DNA from: Mikania micrantha
Lineage: Eukaryota > Streptophyta > Magnoliopsida > Asterales > Asteraceae
Direction of reading: 5' to 3'
DNA length: 64,000 nt
NCBI GenBank assembly: GCA_009363875.1
Contig: CM018697.1
Coordinates: forward strand, 1,922,001 to 1,986,000
Below are positions 1 through 12,453 of this stretch, one piece after another. Position numbers and translations under genes: made by a program. The first letter of the stretch is position 1. Each line of letters begins with the position of its first letter. The notes beneath the pieces were generated by a model. It was not told the DNA's origin and did not search any database. It worked only from the letters and a program-made list of their open reading frames with translations.

Positions 1-179
1 TTATTTACTTATGATGTTGAAACATTTTCCGCTGCATATTAGATGAAACTATGTTATTTTGCAAATCTGTGTGAATGTGAAACTCATATAGAGTCGTTCT
101 ATATGACCATGAGCTGTGATCCTGGCCACGTCACACCCACGTGGACTGACACCACGAGTGGGAATTTGGGGGTGTGACA
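1..179 (+). repeat. 3' end of left LTR of the gypsy element
   Basis: This stretch matches 17196-17374 almost base for base, with one substitution noticed (agatg against aaatg near position 42). It ends in GGGGTGTGACA, the canonical CA terminus, and the primer binding site follows directly. The rest of this LTR lies before the window. Confidence 0.93.
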
Positions 180-182
180 GAC

Positions 183-194
183 TGGTATCAGAGC
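183..194 (+). other. Primer binding site (tRNA-Met type)
   Basis: TGGTATCAGAGC lies 3 nt after the LTR end. This is the standard plant LTR-retrotransposon primer site complementary to the initiator tRNA-Met 3' end. Confidence 0.9.
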
Positions 195-335
195 CTTGGT
201 TATAGGGAACTAGGTTTGCATATAGTAAACTTAGACTATAGCCACTGCTTTACATTAGACACTACACTTGGAATTTTCACACTTATATTATTGTTATCAC
301 TGTAAATTAATACTGACTGACTTAGAACTTACAGG

Positions 336-1148
336 ATGGACAATAACAAAGATCCGAAAGGGAAAGACACGGGGAAACGCTCGTATGAGTATGAGCTTAC
401 TGAGGAGGACAAGCAGAAGATTCAGGAGATAGTGGAGCAGGTATATTCTCAAGAGTCCAAGAGACTTCGACCCTCAACCAGCAGGGGACCATGGGACTGG
501 TACCCTACCACCCTTGCTGTTTGGGCAAGGGAAGAGAGAGTACCTAAGTTACCTTTGTTAGGTGACGCATCTACTGGACTATCACTACCACCTATTGGAA
601 TGCATATGGAGCGGGCATTCGCTGCACTGATCTCGCGTTATAGACGTGAGTCCTGCCAGCTACGCGTGATGACTGATGGTTTTAGGGATCTGTTGGAGCA
701 TAATCAGCATCTCCAGAAACGCGTGGATAACTTGGAGGAAAGACTCGCACGCGTCGAAGGGACGCAGGATGACTTGGTCGCTAGGACTCAGGATGTGATC
801 CAGCGACAGGAGGAGGTCACTACTGAGGTCACCGACATCCATGATAGGACTACGTTGCTCGAGGAGCAACAGGATTTCTTAGCCGCAGTGACACATGGAC
901 ACGCTGGACGGTTAGCAGCTGTGGAGGACGCAAACGAGGAGAATCTTGCCATGATCCAGGCAAGCGATGCCATGCTAAATGCATGGGTCGAACAGTTTAT
1001 TGTGGAGCCACAGCCTGAGCCAGAACCCCAATTCGAGCCGGTGGATCTCGATGAGGAAGATTTTGATGAGGATCCAGACGAGGATCCTGATGAGGATGAC
1101 GATGATGGCCCTGCTGATAGTGGAGATTCACACTCCATGATTGCCTAG
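336..1148 (+). CDS. Extra coiled-coil ORF upstream of gag in the gypsy element
   Basis: An intact 270-residue ORF lies between the primer binding site and gag on the element's sense strand. The N-terminal 45 residues are charged. A middle part (about 50-110) contains GPWDWYP and a basic RYRRES segment. Residues about 112-185 are rich in heptad-spaced L, V and E residues and look like a coiled coil. The tail (about 222-257) is extremely acidic, with DEDPDED repeats. No gag, protease or pol motif is visible. Chromoviruses normally begin with gag, so this is an additional ORF; an extra ORF1 ahead of gag is known in Ogre elements, but I see no basis for calling the two homologous. The start is preceded by an AG-ending pyrimidine-rich stretch. 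Function unknown. Confidence 0.75.
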   Translation: MDNNKDPKGKDTGKRSYEYELTEEDKQKIQEIVEQVYSQESKRLRPSTSRGPWDWYPTTLAVWAREERVPKLPLLGDASTGLSLPPIGMHMERAFAALISRYRRESCQLRVMTDGFRDLLEHNQHLQKRVDNLEERLARVEGTQDDLVARTQDVIQRQEEVTTEVTDIHDRTTLLEEQQDFLAAVTHGHAGRLAAVEDANEENLAMIQASDAMLNAWVEQFIVEPQPEPEPQFEPVDLDEEDFDEDPDEDPDEDDDDGPADSGDSHSMIA

Positions 1149-1394
1149 TTAGGATTTCTATTTCAGTATTCTACTTTTGTATCACTTAGCCGAGCGGGAT
1201 GTGCTCGTGCAAATTTTGTAGCATCTCTTTTGGAAAATATTGTACACAAACTTATTATCATTAATGGAAAGATGCTTTACTTTGTTGCTTATATATATCA
1301 TGGCTATGACAATTGTTAACATGACATCTGACCTAACAATTGACTAACACTCTAACTTATGCTAATTAACATTCTAACCTTTCCATATAGAAAC
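1149..1394 (+). other. Non-coding spacer between extra ORF and gag region
   Basis: AT-rich DNA without an ORF. Its end (about 1335-1390) is rich in CTAAC-like motifs and pyrimidines and finishes in CCATATAG just before an ATG. That is compatible with an intron 3' end, but splicing is not demonstrated. Confidence 0.4.
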
Positions 1395-1565
1395 ATGTCC
1401 GGAAGAGGAAACCATGCCCTTCGACTCAAACGTAAGGCAGAAAAGGCACGAATCGACATGATGGTCGAACGCAAATTCAACAAGGTACTCGCGGAGTACG
1501 AGGCCAACCGTCACGCCAGCGAGATGAGTGGTACTAACAACGGTATTAACTCTTGCCTAACATGA
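1395..1565 (+). CDS. Short ORF, possible N-terminal gag segment
   Basis: A 56-residue ORF starting MSGRGNHALRLKRKAEK is basic and probably helical. It sits where a gag N terminus would be expected but in a different frame from the gag core that follows at 1649. The gap between them (1566-1648) begins soon after a GGTATTAAC sequence and ends in GCACAG, so a spliced connection or an old frameshift are both possible. An upstream in-frame ATG exists at 1359, but the Ser-Gly-Arg start at 1395 looks more natural. No recognised domain. Confidence 0.4.
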   Translation: MSGRGNHALRLKRKAEKARIDMMVERKFNKVLAEYEANRHASEMSGTNNGINSCLT

Positions 1566-1648
1566 CTAACATAGTATAGACAGTCTAGACACTAACACGT
1601 TGCATTGAACCCCGACGCACAGGATCCCACGGGGGAGCGACGAAGGGA

Positions 1649-4600
1649 TGCTCGTTTAAGGCGTTCCTGAGCTGCCACCCTCACAAGTTTCAAGGTACTG
1701 AAGGAGCCGTGGGACTGCTTCGTTGGATAGAGAAGCTGGAGTCAGTTTTCTCTATAGCTGAATGCTCGGATGAAAACCGGGTAAAATACGCCACGGGAAC
1801 ACTGGAGGGACCAGCCCTCACCTGGTGGAACACTCATGTCCAAACCCTTGGACTGGACACCGCAAACTCAATTCCGTGGGACAACTTCACCAGGATGCTC
1901 CACGAAGAATACTGTCCTCGGGATGAAATTAGGAAACTGGAGGAAGAGTTCTGGGTGCACAAAATGGTAGGATCAGAAATCGAGAAGTACTGTACTCGGT
2001 TTCATGAACTGTGCAAGCTGTGCCCGGCGATGGTGACGCCGGAGTACAAGAAGATTGAGCAATTTATCAGTGGATTGCCGGAACAAATCCAGAGCACGGT
2101 CACTGCTTCCGACCACTCTACTATTCAACCACTGATTCGCTTGGCACACAAACTGACTGACCAGGCAGTAACCTAGGGAAAGCTACCTAAAAGGGGTGAA
2201 CATCTGAAACCCCAAGAACCCAAGCGAAAGTGGGAGCCCAGTAACAACCGCACCTTCTCACCTCAGCAACCGACCCAACACCGACCTGCACCTGCCAAGG
2301 TTTTCACTGCCACCCAACCGAACACTCAGGGTAAGGGAGGATATCAGGGCAACAGCCCAAAATGCAACATCTGCAACTATCATCATTTTGGCCCATGCAA
2401 AAAGGGCAAGTGCACCAACTGTGGTAGAAATGGACATCTGGCTAAAGAATGTCGATCAAACCCCAATCCAAATCTCAACAAAAATGACACCTTAAAGGGA
2501 TGCTTCACTTGCGGGAAGCCAGGGCATATGCGCCGAGATTGCCCACAAAACAAGAACACTGGAGGCAACCCGGCAAGGGGAAGAGCATTCGTAATCGGAT
2601 CGGGTGAAGCTAAAGATGACCCCAATGTCGTCACCGGTACGTTTCTTTTAAATAATGTTTATGCTAGCATATTATTTGATACCGGTGCCGATAGAAGTTT
2701 TATATCTAGTGAATTTAGTAAACTGTTTGATATGGCACCAACACCACTAGACTATAAGTACACCGTAGAGTTAGCGGACGGCAAGCTGATTGAAACACAA
2801 CACATCCTCAAGGGGTGTGTTTTGACACTAGCAACCCATCAGCTGATGATTGACTTGATGCCAGTAACTCTCGGGAGCTTCGACGTGGTGATTGGAATGG
2901 ATTGGCTATCTGCAAATCACGCCAAGATCGTGTGCAATGAGAAGATCGTGCGAATTACATTGTCAAGTGGAGAGCAGATTTCAATTCAAGGGGAACGGCG
3001 CGGAATACCATTAAACATCATGTCTTGCATGAAGGCAAACAAATATTTGAGGAAAGGATACACGGCTATCTTAGCTCTTATCACCGAACAACCAAAGAAG
3101 GAACGGAAGATCGAGGACATCGCTATTGTTCGCGATTATCCGGAAGTCTTTCCTGACGATCTACCGGGACTACCACCAGCACGACAAGTGGAGTTTCAGA
3201 TAGATCTAACACCAGGAGCAGCACCGATAGCTAAGGCACCATACCGATTGGCTCCTACTGAAATGCAAGAACTATCCAATCAACTTCAGGAGTTGTTGGA
3301 TAAAGGATTTATCCGACCGAGCTTCTCACCTTGGGGAGCACCGGTCTTGTTTGTGAAGAAGAAAGACGGTTCATTCCGTATGTGTATTGACTACCGAGAA
3401 CTGAACAAGGTGACGATCAAGAATCGATACCCTCTACCTCGAATAGACGACCTGTTTGATTAGTTGCAAGGGTCAAGCTACTATTCAAAAATCGATTTAA
3501 GATCTGGTTACCATCAACTCAGAGTACAAGAAGGAGATATACCGAAGACAGCCTTCAGAACACGGTACGGACATTACGAATTTCTGGTAATGCCTTTTGG
3601 ACTGACTAACGCACCGGCCGTATTCATGGATCTCATGAATCGGGTGTGTAAACCATATCTCGACAAGTTCGTAATCGTATTCATTGATGACATCCTGATC
3701 TATTCTAAGACTCGAGAAGAACATGCCGAACACTTGAGACGTGTCTTAGAACTACTGAAGAAAGAACAATTGTACGCGAAATTCTCCAAATGTGATTTTT
3801 GGATTCGCGAAGTTCAGTTCCTTGGGCACGTAGTAAACGCGAAAGGGATACATGTAGACCCAACTAAGATTGCGGCAATCAAGAACTGGACTGCACCTAA
3901 GACTCCAATAGAGGTACGACAGTTCTTGGGATTGGCCGGGTACTACAGGCGGTTTATCGAGGGATTCTCGAAGATCGCACAATCATTGACTTCCCTTACG
4001 CATAAAGACAAGAAGTTCGAATGGGGAGAAAAACAAGAAGCTGCTTTTGACTTATTAAAGCAGAAGTTGTGCAGCGCACCTATCTTATCACTACCAGACG
4101 GGTGCGAAGACTTTGTAGTCTACTGCGACGCATCGAAGCAAGGACTCGGTTGTGTACTGATGCAACGCGAGAAGGTCATAGCTTATGCGTCACGACAATT
4201 GAAAGTGCACGAGAAAAATTACACGACCCATGATCTGGAATTAGGAGCCGTAGTATTTGCATTGAAGATCTGGAGACACTATCTGTACGGCACCAAGTGC
4301 ACTATATTCACGGATCATAAGAGCCTGCAGCACATTTTCGACCAAAAGGAGCTAAACATGAGACAACGCAGATGGGTCGAGTTGATAGGTGATTATGACT
4401 GTGCAATCAAGTATCATCCCGGGAAAGCCAATGTAGTAGCCGATGCGTTAAGTAGAAAGGAAACAATCAAACGCGTACGTGCACTACAACTTACCATTCA
4501 TTCTGAGCTACCTAATCAGATTCGAGTCGCACAACAAGAAGCTCTGAAAAAGGAAAACCTTATCTTCGAAGCTATGCGGGGTATGGATAAACAGATGAAT

Positions 4601-5962
4601 CAGAAAAACGACGGAGCTTACTATCTGATGGACCGAATTTGGATTCCACGCTACGGAGGATTGAGAGAAGTAGTGATGGATGAAGCTCACAAGAGTCGAT
4701 ACTCGGTACATCCAGGTTCTGACAAGATGTACCACGACCTAAAGACAACTTATTGGTGGCCTAATATGAAATCAGAAATCGCAACCTATGTGAGTAAGTG
4801 TCTGACTTGCTCCAAAGTTAAGGTCGAATATCAGAAACCGTCAGGGTTACTCCAACAGCCAGAAATTCCAGTATGGAAATGGGAACAGATATCCATGGAT
4901 TTTATCACCAAGCTGCCAAAGACAACAAGTGGTTGCGATACCATCTGGGTTATCGTAGACCGACTCACGAAATCGGCACACTTCCTGCCGATTAAGGAAA
5001 CTGATAAGTTGGAAAAGTTAACCCGAATCTACTTGAAGGAAATCGTATCCAGACACGGAGTCCCAATCTCTATTATATCTGACCGAGATAGCCGTTTCAC
5101 GGCACATTTTTGGAAGTCCTTACACAAGGCACTCGGGACGAGATTGGATATGAGCACTGCTTATCATCCACAGACGGATGGTCAGAGTGAACGAACCATC
5201 CAAACTCTGGAAGACATGCTTCGAGCATGTGTGATTGATTTCGGTAATAGCTGGGAGACTCACCTACCTTTGGTGGAGTTCTCTTACAATAACAGTTATC
5301 ACACCAGCATCGGAGCTGCACCTTTTGAGGCACTTTATGGACGTAAATGCAGATCACCACTTTGTTGGGCAGAAGTTGGTGAAAGCCAACTGACCGGACC
5401 TGAGCTCGTGCACGAAACAACTGAAAAGATCGTGCAGATACGTAACCGAATGGCAGCAGCTCGGGATCGACAGAAAAGCTATGCCGATAAAAGGCGCAAG
5501 CCTTTGGAATTCCAAGTGGGAGACCGAGTACTTCTTAAAGTCTCACCTTGGAAGGGAGTGATTCGATTTGGGAAAAGGGGAAAATTAAACCCTCGTTACA
5601 TAGGACCATTCGAGATCACTAAACGGATAGGCCCCGTAGCCTACGAACTACAGCTACCACATGAATTGAGTAGCGTACACAATGTGTTTCATGTTTCGAA
5701 CCTCAAGAAATGCTTATCGGACGAGACGCTCGCAATCCCTTTGGAGGAAATCCAGATTGATGAACAACTTCACTTCGTTGAGGAACCGGTGGAAATCATG
5801 GATCGGGAAATCAAGAAGTTGAAACTCAGTAAAATACCAATTGTAAAAGTTCGTTGGAACTCACGGCGAGGACCGGAATACACCTGGGAGCGAGAGGACC
5901 AGATGAAACAGAAATACCCTCACCTATTCTTCAACCAGACTAACACCAGCAACACGAACTGA
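1649..5962 (+). pseudogene. Ty3/gypsy gag-pol polyprotein with chromodomain, broken by two TAG stops
   Basis: One reading frame runs from the gag core to the chromodomain and is interrupted by TAG at 2174-2176 and at 3461-3463. The gag core (1649-2176) has the Retrotrans_gag pattern with LTWWN. Two CX2CX4HX4C zinc knuckles lie near 2411-2452 and 2504-2545. The aspartic protease has FDTGADRSF near 2680. Reverse transcriptase spans about 3250-3800 with FIDDILIYS near 3685. RNase H has YCDASKQG near 4120. Integrase has an HHCC zinc region near 4690-4815 and a catalytic core from about 4880 onwards. The chromodomain (about 5780-5930) includes VRWNSRRGPEYTWE. It would make the capsid, processing, replication and integration proteins of the element. 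Both stops replace a probable glutamine codon (CAG to TAG). The remaining frame is open throughout, so decay is recent. Confidence 0.92.
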
Positions 5963-5984
5963 ATTTCGGGACGAAATTCCTATT

Positions 5985-5997
5985 AACTGGGGGATGA
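5985..5997 (+). other. Polypurine tract of the gypsy element
   Basis: AACTGGGGGATGA lies directly before the right LTR start TGTGACGCC. It is purine-rich and in the expected place for plus-strand priming. Confidence 0.85.
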
Positions 5998-7187
5998 TGT
6001 GACGCCTCGCAAATTCCAGGTCAGCAATTATAATACTTTAATAATAATGTGTGTTATTATTTCATATGTGGCACTAGAATAATTTTATTTAGTGTGACAC
6101 GTGGCACAACGGACCTAACACACCGATAATTCGAGGAATTATCGCACGAAAACTCGCACGTGTCTTGAATGACGAATGTTGGTGAACGGATCAAACCACA
6201 GAACACTTTCACTGCACATTAGGTTCCGGGGAACCTAAGTTAGTAGAACGATGTCCATATGTCGAGAAACGATACTCGTAATCGAAAAATACGCGAAAAA
6301 TGGATCAAAACATGAAAATGGGCCAAATTGGGCCGGATCTAGGGTCCAGGCGGTACGCCTGACCCGAGGATCCCTACCCAGGCGATACGCGCGGATGAGG
6401 AGGGAACGCCTCTCATCTGTCTGTCCCGCGCGTAACGCCTGGCCTTGGTGTTCAACGTCAGGCGATACGCCTGACTACTCTGACACTTAAAAATCTTTTA
6501 AATCTCATGATTACCACACCATACCTCTTTTACCCAATACTACACGTAAATTCTTCCATTTAAACCCCCAAATTCAGCTGATTTCACTACTACAACACCA
6601 TATCACACTCATTTGAAACCTTGGAAGCCATGGTTGGAGCTTGGGAAGCTTGTTCTTGAAGATCTTGAAGGTTTGAAGCACAAAGGAGCTCCAAGAACAC
6701 CACACTCCATTCTCTCTCGTGATTGAAGCTTGCTTAGCCACATTTTGAAGCATTAGAAGGTAGATCTAGCACCCTTGTAGTCTAAAAACACCATTACATA
6801 CACATGCAAGCTCACACACCCACATACAAATGCATGAACTTCATATACACGAATTTCTATCACTTTGAATCTGGGTTTGTTGATTTGAGTATGAATATTG
6901 ATGATCTATGATGTTAGTATGATGTATTTTTACATTTCATGAGGACGTTGTTATGATATAATGGTCATATTGATAAAAATGATGGTTCTAGCAACATGTA
7001 TGTATGATATAGGTGGAGATTCATGAGGTTTGATATTGAAATGTTATTGGATATGATTTATGGGATCTAGAAGTGTTATGAATAGTAAGATATGTCAAAA
7101 TGTGATTTTTACAAATTGTGGTAACTTTAATATCATGAAATGTTGATTTATGATGAAATGGCTTAATGCATGTGGTTATATCTATAG

Positions 7188-8037
7188 TGTTTCGGGTAAA
7201 AATTAACAGGTGTAACTTTTAGCAAAACCGAATTAGTTTTGTGGGGTATTGTGTTTAACAAGTAAATATATTGAATATCACAAATATATGTTCAATATAT
7301 CCCTAAATATCCCTGAGGATCCCTAGGGATATTTCAGAATATAAAATGAAATAAACAGCTTGCACACGAGATTTATACGAGGAAAAGCCCTTAATCCCTT
7401 AGGATTGCCGGCATAAAAACCTCGGGAGGTGACAATCGTCACTCTGCCTTGTTCTTATAAATATGAAAAATACAAAATTACAATACAAGAGCGCAATTGA
7501 TCGATCACTAAGTGTTTCTGGACTTCAAATGCCGAGAATGTGAGCAACAAGTAATCAGAAGTGAGCTAAGTGAGTGGTGTCGAAAAAGTGTTCTCCTAAA
7601 TCGATCAGATGCCTCAATTTATAGTAAAATACAATTAACAATATTCCCGAATATTCCGGCGAGAATCTCGGAATCATGACCATGTCTTCAATTGTGGCAG
7701 CCACCACGTCCATCAAACGTGTGGAAGTGCTTCTGTCAACTAAACCCCGAATATTTAGGTCAAATCCAGTCAATATGACCGTTGGTGACTTGTTCTCCAC
7801 TTGTAGCCGTTATTTAGCATGTTTACCGCGTTTTCTTTGACTTTATCCCGACTTTTAGGGTAAAACACGTCCATAATAAGTTACCTGCAATACTAAGTCA
7901 AGCTATACAGGGAAAAGATCAATTAGCGACGTTAGTATTCAGGATATTTGAGGATATTTGAGGATACTTAAGAATCCCATATTCCGGATTATCCTCGGCT
8001 ATCCCTAATCTCAGACCATAAAAATTGACCCACAACA
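7188..8037 (-). repeat. 3' LTR (element orientation) of nested Tat element
   Basis: 850 bp, TGTTTCGGG to CACAACA on the plus strand, and equal in length to the copy at 15010-15859. Visible differences are near GAGGATCCC (ccctgagg against ccttgagg), in ataaatatg against attaatatg, and two bases near the right end. The TATAG duplication lies at 7183-7187. Confidence 0.94.
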
Positions 8038-8055
8038 ATTGCCCCAAAAATTTTG
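8038..8055 (-). other. Polypurine tract of nested Tat element
   Basis: Read on the minus strand this is CAAAATTTTTGGGGCAAT and lies directly before the 3' LTR. A TTTTTGGGGC-type tract in this place is usual for Tat elements. Confidence 0.65.
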
Positions 8056-8570
8056 TAAGTTGTTTTTAATATATACAGCTTTAAAATTTTTCAGACTTAA
8101 CATTTGTGAGGATTTGTCTTGATATTCTTTGAGATTTGGGATTTACAAATATTCTTATCTCCATATATTCTTCTTTTGAGTTATATGAAACTTCTAAAAC
8201 TTTATTGTTTAGGTTATCTTACTACATGAAGTACTTGTTAATTTAATCTAACATGCCCCTAAATTGAAATGTTCATATGACATATAACATATCCCTAAAG
8301 AGAAATAAATATAATGGACACTATAAGAATATAATTCCAAGCAGAAATAATCAGAAATAAAGAATGTAGTGGTATATTAAAAGAGTTAAGAAACAAATAC
8401 CAATTTCCAGAGATAGTAGGTTTAGTTCGAAGTCTTCTTTGTTCCTGTCAAAACATCAAAAAGATTTCATACCTGAATATCCCCAAGTATCTCGTGGTAT
8501 TCCCAAGTATCCTTGAAATTCAATCCTGCATAAATAGAAAAACAAGAAAACTTGGGACAAGCCCAAGATA

Positions 8571-8806
8571 CTGGCGACAAGGCCGATTAAAACTGGCGAC
8601 TAAGGCCGAAATACTGGCGACTAAGGCCGAAATACTGGCGACTAAGGCCGGAATACTGGCGACAAGGCCGGAATACTGGCGACAAGGCCGAGATACTGGC
8701 GACTAAGGCCACTGGCGACTAAGGCCGATATACTGGCGACAAGGCCACTGGCGACTAAGGCCGGAATACTGGCGACTAAGGCCGGGATACTGGCGACTAG
8801 GCCGGA
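8571..8806. repeat. 20-21 bp minisatellite in the nested element
   Basis: About eleven head-to-tail copies of ACTGGCGACTAAGGCCGAAAT-like units, of which some lack the TA of CTAAGG and some are shortened to ACTGGCGACTAAGGCC. It lies in the element's 3' untranslated part. Confidence 0.9.
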
Positions 8807-8810
8807 ATTC

Positions 8811-8999
8811 GGAGGATCCCTGGTAATAGTCTTTGAAAATGAAATTGTCAGCCACTCATGCGTGTACTGGTCCCAAAATCTCCAACTATACCGGGATATT
8901 TCGGAGGATCCTTAGTTATAGCCCTTGATAATGAAATTGTCAGCCACTCATGCGTGTACTGGTCCCATCATCTCAGACTATAATAGGATAAACGTGCGC
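8811..8999. repeat. Tandem duplication of about 92 bp
   Basis: Two adjacent diverged copies start GGAGGATCC at about 8811 and 8902 and share AATGAAATTGTCAGCCACTC and the following 25 bases. They lie in the untranslated 3' part of the nested element. Confidence 0.8.
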
Positions 9000-9333
9000 A
9001 ACTGGCGAGGGCATGAGCCCTAAGTCTTCATGATATTCTGTTGAGTTTTGATTTCAGGTCAAAACTTTGCAGCTGGACATAAAGTCAGTGCGGGGTCTTC
9101 ATCAAGTTCTGATTTCAGGTCAGACCTTGGGTTAAGACATAAAGTCTCATCTCTTCTCCTGCTATACCTACAAGACAATAAGATTTTTGCATAGCTGGGA
9201 ACCAGGAATCCTGATGCCCTTCTTATGCTTGATTAGTAGCAAGGTAATTAGGAATATATAAGAATAGGTAAGCATATACAAGAATAATCATAAATATTCA
9301 GAAGTAAGAATACAGGGTACAACTTAATATGTT

Positions 9334-12300
9334 TTAAACAAAGTATGACTTAAGGTGAATAGCATTCCAAGATCTTGGAAGAGGTTCTCCTTCCATGTTG
9401 GTCAACTTGTATGCCCCTTTTCCTGCTTCAGAATCTATCTTATAGGGTCCTTCCCATTTCGGAGCGAGTTTCCAATCAGCTGGATTGGTAGTATTCTGAA
9501 ATGCTTTCCTTAGTACTAAGTCACCAACTTGAAATCTTCGTATCCTAATATTTTTGTTATATGATTTGGCTATCTTTTGTTGATATGTCGCCATCCTTAT
9601 TCTTGCAATATCCCTAAGTTCATCAATAGTATCTAGATCCTCAGAGAGTGTTTCCTTATTGGATTCTAGATTTTGTAAGCTAGATCTTGCGGTAGGAATA
9701 ACCATTTCAGTTGGGAGAACGGCTTCAGAACCGTATACTAAAGAAAATGGCGTTTGACCGGTTGCATTCTTTGTGGTTGTTCTATCAGCCCATAGGACAA
9801 ATGGAAGTTCTTCAGCCCACTTTCCTTTCTTGGATCCCAACTTTTTCTTAAGGTTGTTAATTATAATCTTGTTGCTTGATTCCGCTTGACCATTAGCTTG
9901 AGGATGAACAGGTGTAGAGGTGATCATCTTTATGCCCCAGCTTTCACAGAAGTTTGTGGTCCTTTTGCCTATGAATTGGGACCCATTGTCACAAGTGATT
10001 TCTGCAGGTATTCCAAATCTAGTCAAGATATTCCTCTTTATGAATGAAACTACTTCTTTTTCTCTAACTTGTACGAAGGCTTCTGCTTCAATCCATTTTG
10101 AGAAGTAATCTGTCATAGCTAGCATGAACACCTTTCCTCCAGGAGCTTTAGGCATCTTTCCTACTATATCCATTCCCCATTTCATGAATGGCCATGATGA
10201 GACTATTGGATGTAGAGGTTCAGCTGGTTGATGAAGTATATTGCTATGTCTCTGACAAGCATCACATTTCTGGGAATAAGACATTGCGTCTCTTCTCATA
10301 GTTGGCCAAAAGTATCCTGTTCTCAGGATCTTTGAGAATAATGCTCTACCCCCAGTGTGATTTCCACAGTCTCCTTCATGGATATCTTTCATTACTTCCA
10401 AACTTTCGGGTTTCTCCAAACACCTTAAGTATGGGCCTGATATTGATTTCCTATATAAGATATCTCGTATGATTGTGTATCTAGATACTTTTGCTTTAAA
10501 AGCTCTAGGATTTGTTTCCTCATCAGGTATTTTCCCTGTTTGAAGATAGTTCTTAATAGGGATAGTCCAGGATATTTCATGTGCTTCTGAGTGAAGAACT
10601 TCGGTGTTCTCGGGTTCGCTATCCTGATCTATATCTTGTATATCTATTGCTGGTCTTAATATGTGTAGGATAGGAATATTAATATCCTCAGGGATTCTTA
10701 GAGATGATGCTAAGTTTGCCAATGCGTCTGCCTCGGCATTCTCATCCCTTGGTACTTGAGTGATATCGAAATTATAAAAATATCCTGATATATCCTTAAC
10801 TATTTCTAAATATTTTGCCAATTTATCTCCTTTAGTCATGTAAGAACCGTTAAATTGATTGGCTATTAGTAGGGAATCAACAAAAACATGTAAATTTCTG
10901 ATGTTCATATCCCTAGCTAATTGAAGTCCTGCTATTAAGGCTTCGTATTCTGCTTCATTGTTAGTTGCTTGAAATTCGCAACTGATCGATTGGGGTATTA
11001 TGTCCCCCTGTGGCGATTTTAGTATAATGCCTAATCCTGTTCCTCTTACATTTGAAGATCCATCTGTGAACAAGGTCCACTCACCAGTATCTTCATCTAA
11101 AAGTCTTACTTCTAGATCCACTTCTGGTTGCAGATCACTACTAAAATCAGCCACAAAGTCTGCTAAAGCTTGTGACTTAATTGCTGTTCTTGGTTCATAG
11201 ATCAAATCATATGTGCTGAGTTTGACTGACCATTTTGCCATCCTTCCTGACAGCTCAGGTTTTCTCAGTACGGATTTGACAGGATAATTTGTTTTAATGT
11301 GTATTCTATGCGTTTCAAAGTAATGTCTCAGCTTAGTTGATGCCATAACCAAAGCTAAAATTAGCTTTTCTAAATGAGAATATCTAGTCTCAGCATCTAC
11401 TAAACTTTTACTTACATAGTACACAGGGTGTTGCGATCCCTGATGATCCTTAACTAACACTGCACTTACAGTCGTTCGGGATACTGCTAAATATAGTGAT
11501 AGAGGTTCACCATCTTCTGGTCTCATGAGTAATGGTGGTGAGGACAGATATTCCTTCAGATCTTGAAGTGCCTTCTCATGTTCTTCATCCCACTGGAACT
11601 TCTTATTCTTTTTAAGGATATCGTAGAATCCTTTGAATTTCTCAGAAGATCTTGAGATGAATCTATTGAGTGCTGCTATTCTTCCCGTTAACCTTTGCAC
11701 CTCTTTTATGCTTTTTGGGGATTTGAGGTTCAAGATTGCTTGAATTTGTTCCGGGCTAGCCTCTATTCCTCTTTTAGTGACCATATATCCCAAGAACTTT
11801 CCTGATCTTACCCCAAAATGACACTTAGATGGGTTAAGTTTCATATTATAGTGGTCCAGGATATCGAAGGATTCCTGAAGATCCCTAAGGTGATTTTTAG
11901 TTATCTTCGATTTGACCACCATGTCATCAATATATACTTCCATAGTGTCCCCCAGTTTCTCTTTGAACATCATGTTAACGAGTCTCTGGTATGTGGCTCC
12001 AGCATTCTTCAAGCCAAAAGGCATTGCTGTATAGCAATATATTCCTGTTGGCGTCATGAAGGCTGTGTCTTCTTGGTCCGAGGGTTCCATTTGAATTTGT
12101 TGAAAGCCTGCTGATGCGTCCATGAAAGTCAACATTTCATGTCCTGCTGTCGCATCCACCATGGAATCTATATGTGGTAATGGAAATGGGTCTTTAGGAC
12201 AAGCCTTATTGAGGTCTGTGTAGTCTACACAGACTCTCCATTTTCCATTCTTCTTTTGAACCACGACTACATTGGCTAGCCATTTTGGAAATTTGACCTC

Positions 12301-12453
12301 TCTAATCATTTTTGCTTTGAGGAGTTTCTCTACTTCCTCTTGAATGATTAGATTTCTTTCGGGTGCGAATTTCCTTCTCTTCTGGTGGATAGGCTTAATA
12401 TTCCTATCTATTCCTAATATGTGTGTGATCACTTCTGAGGATATTCCTGTCAT
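9334..12453 (-). pseudogene. Tat-type pol: RT, RNase H, second (archaeal-type) RNase H, integrase
   Basis: An open frame of 1039 residues carries in order reverse transcriptase (WRVCVDYTDLNKACPKD; catalytic YIDDMVVKS near residue 175), RNase H, a second RNase H-like domain starting LFTDGSSNVRGTGLG near residue 460 with NNEAEYEAL, an integrase zinc region (HTGG to CDACQRH, about 690-730), and an integrase core with DIVGKMPKAPGG. It ends RSWNAIHLKSYFV without a chromodomain. Two RNase H domains mark the Tat lineage. The first ATG is internal: coding similarity continues upstream in the gag frame (about 12480-12638), and the two are separated by a single-base frame change near 12476. This is therefore the C-terminal part of a broken gag-pol. 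Confidence 0.92.

Larger units (their letters stand above)
8056..9333 (-). other. Non-coding 3' region of nested Tat element
   Basis: This lies between the pol stop and the polypurine tract. It holds two tandem repeat blocks (listed separately) and otherwise AT-rich DNA without an ORF. A long untranslated 3' region is common in Tat elements. Confidence 0.6.

Noticed and set aside
7555..7800. 81-residue ORF repeated at 15377-15622
   Set aside because: It lies within the LTRs of the nested Tat element and has no domain; repetition reflects the LTR copies.
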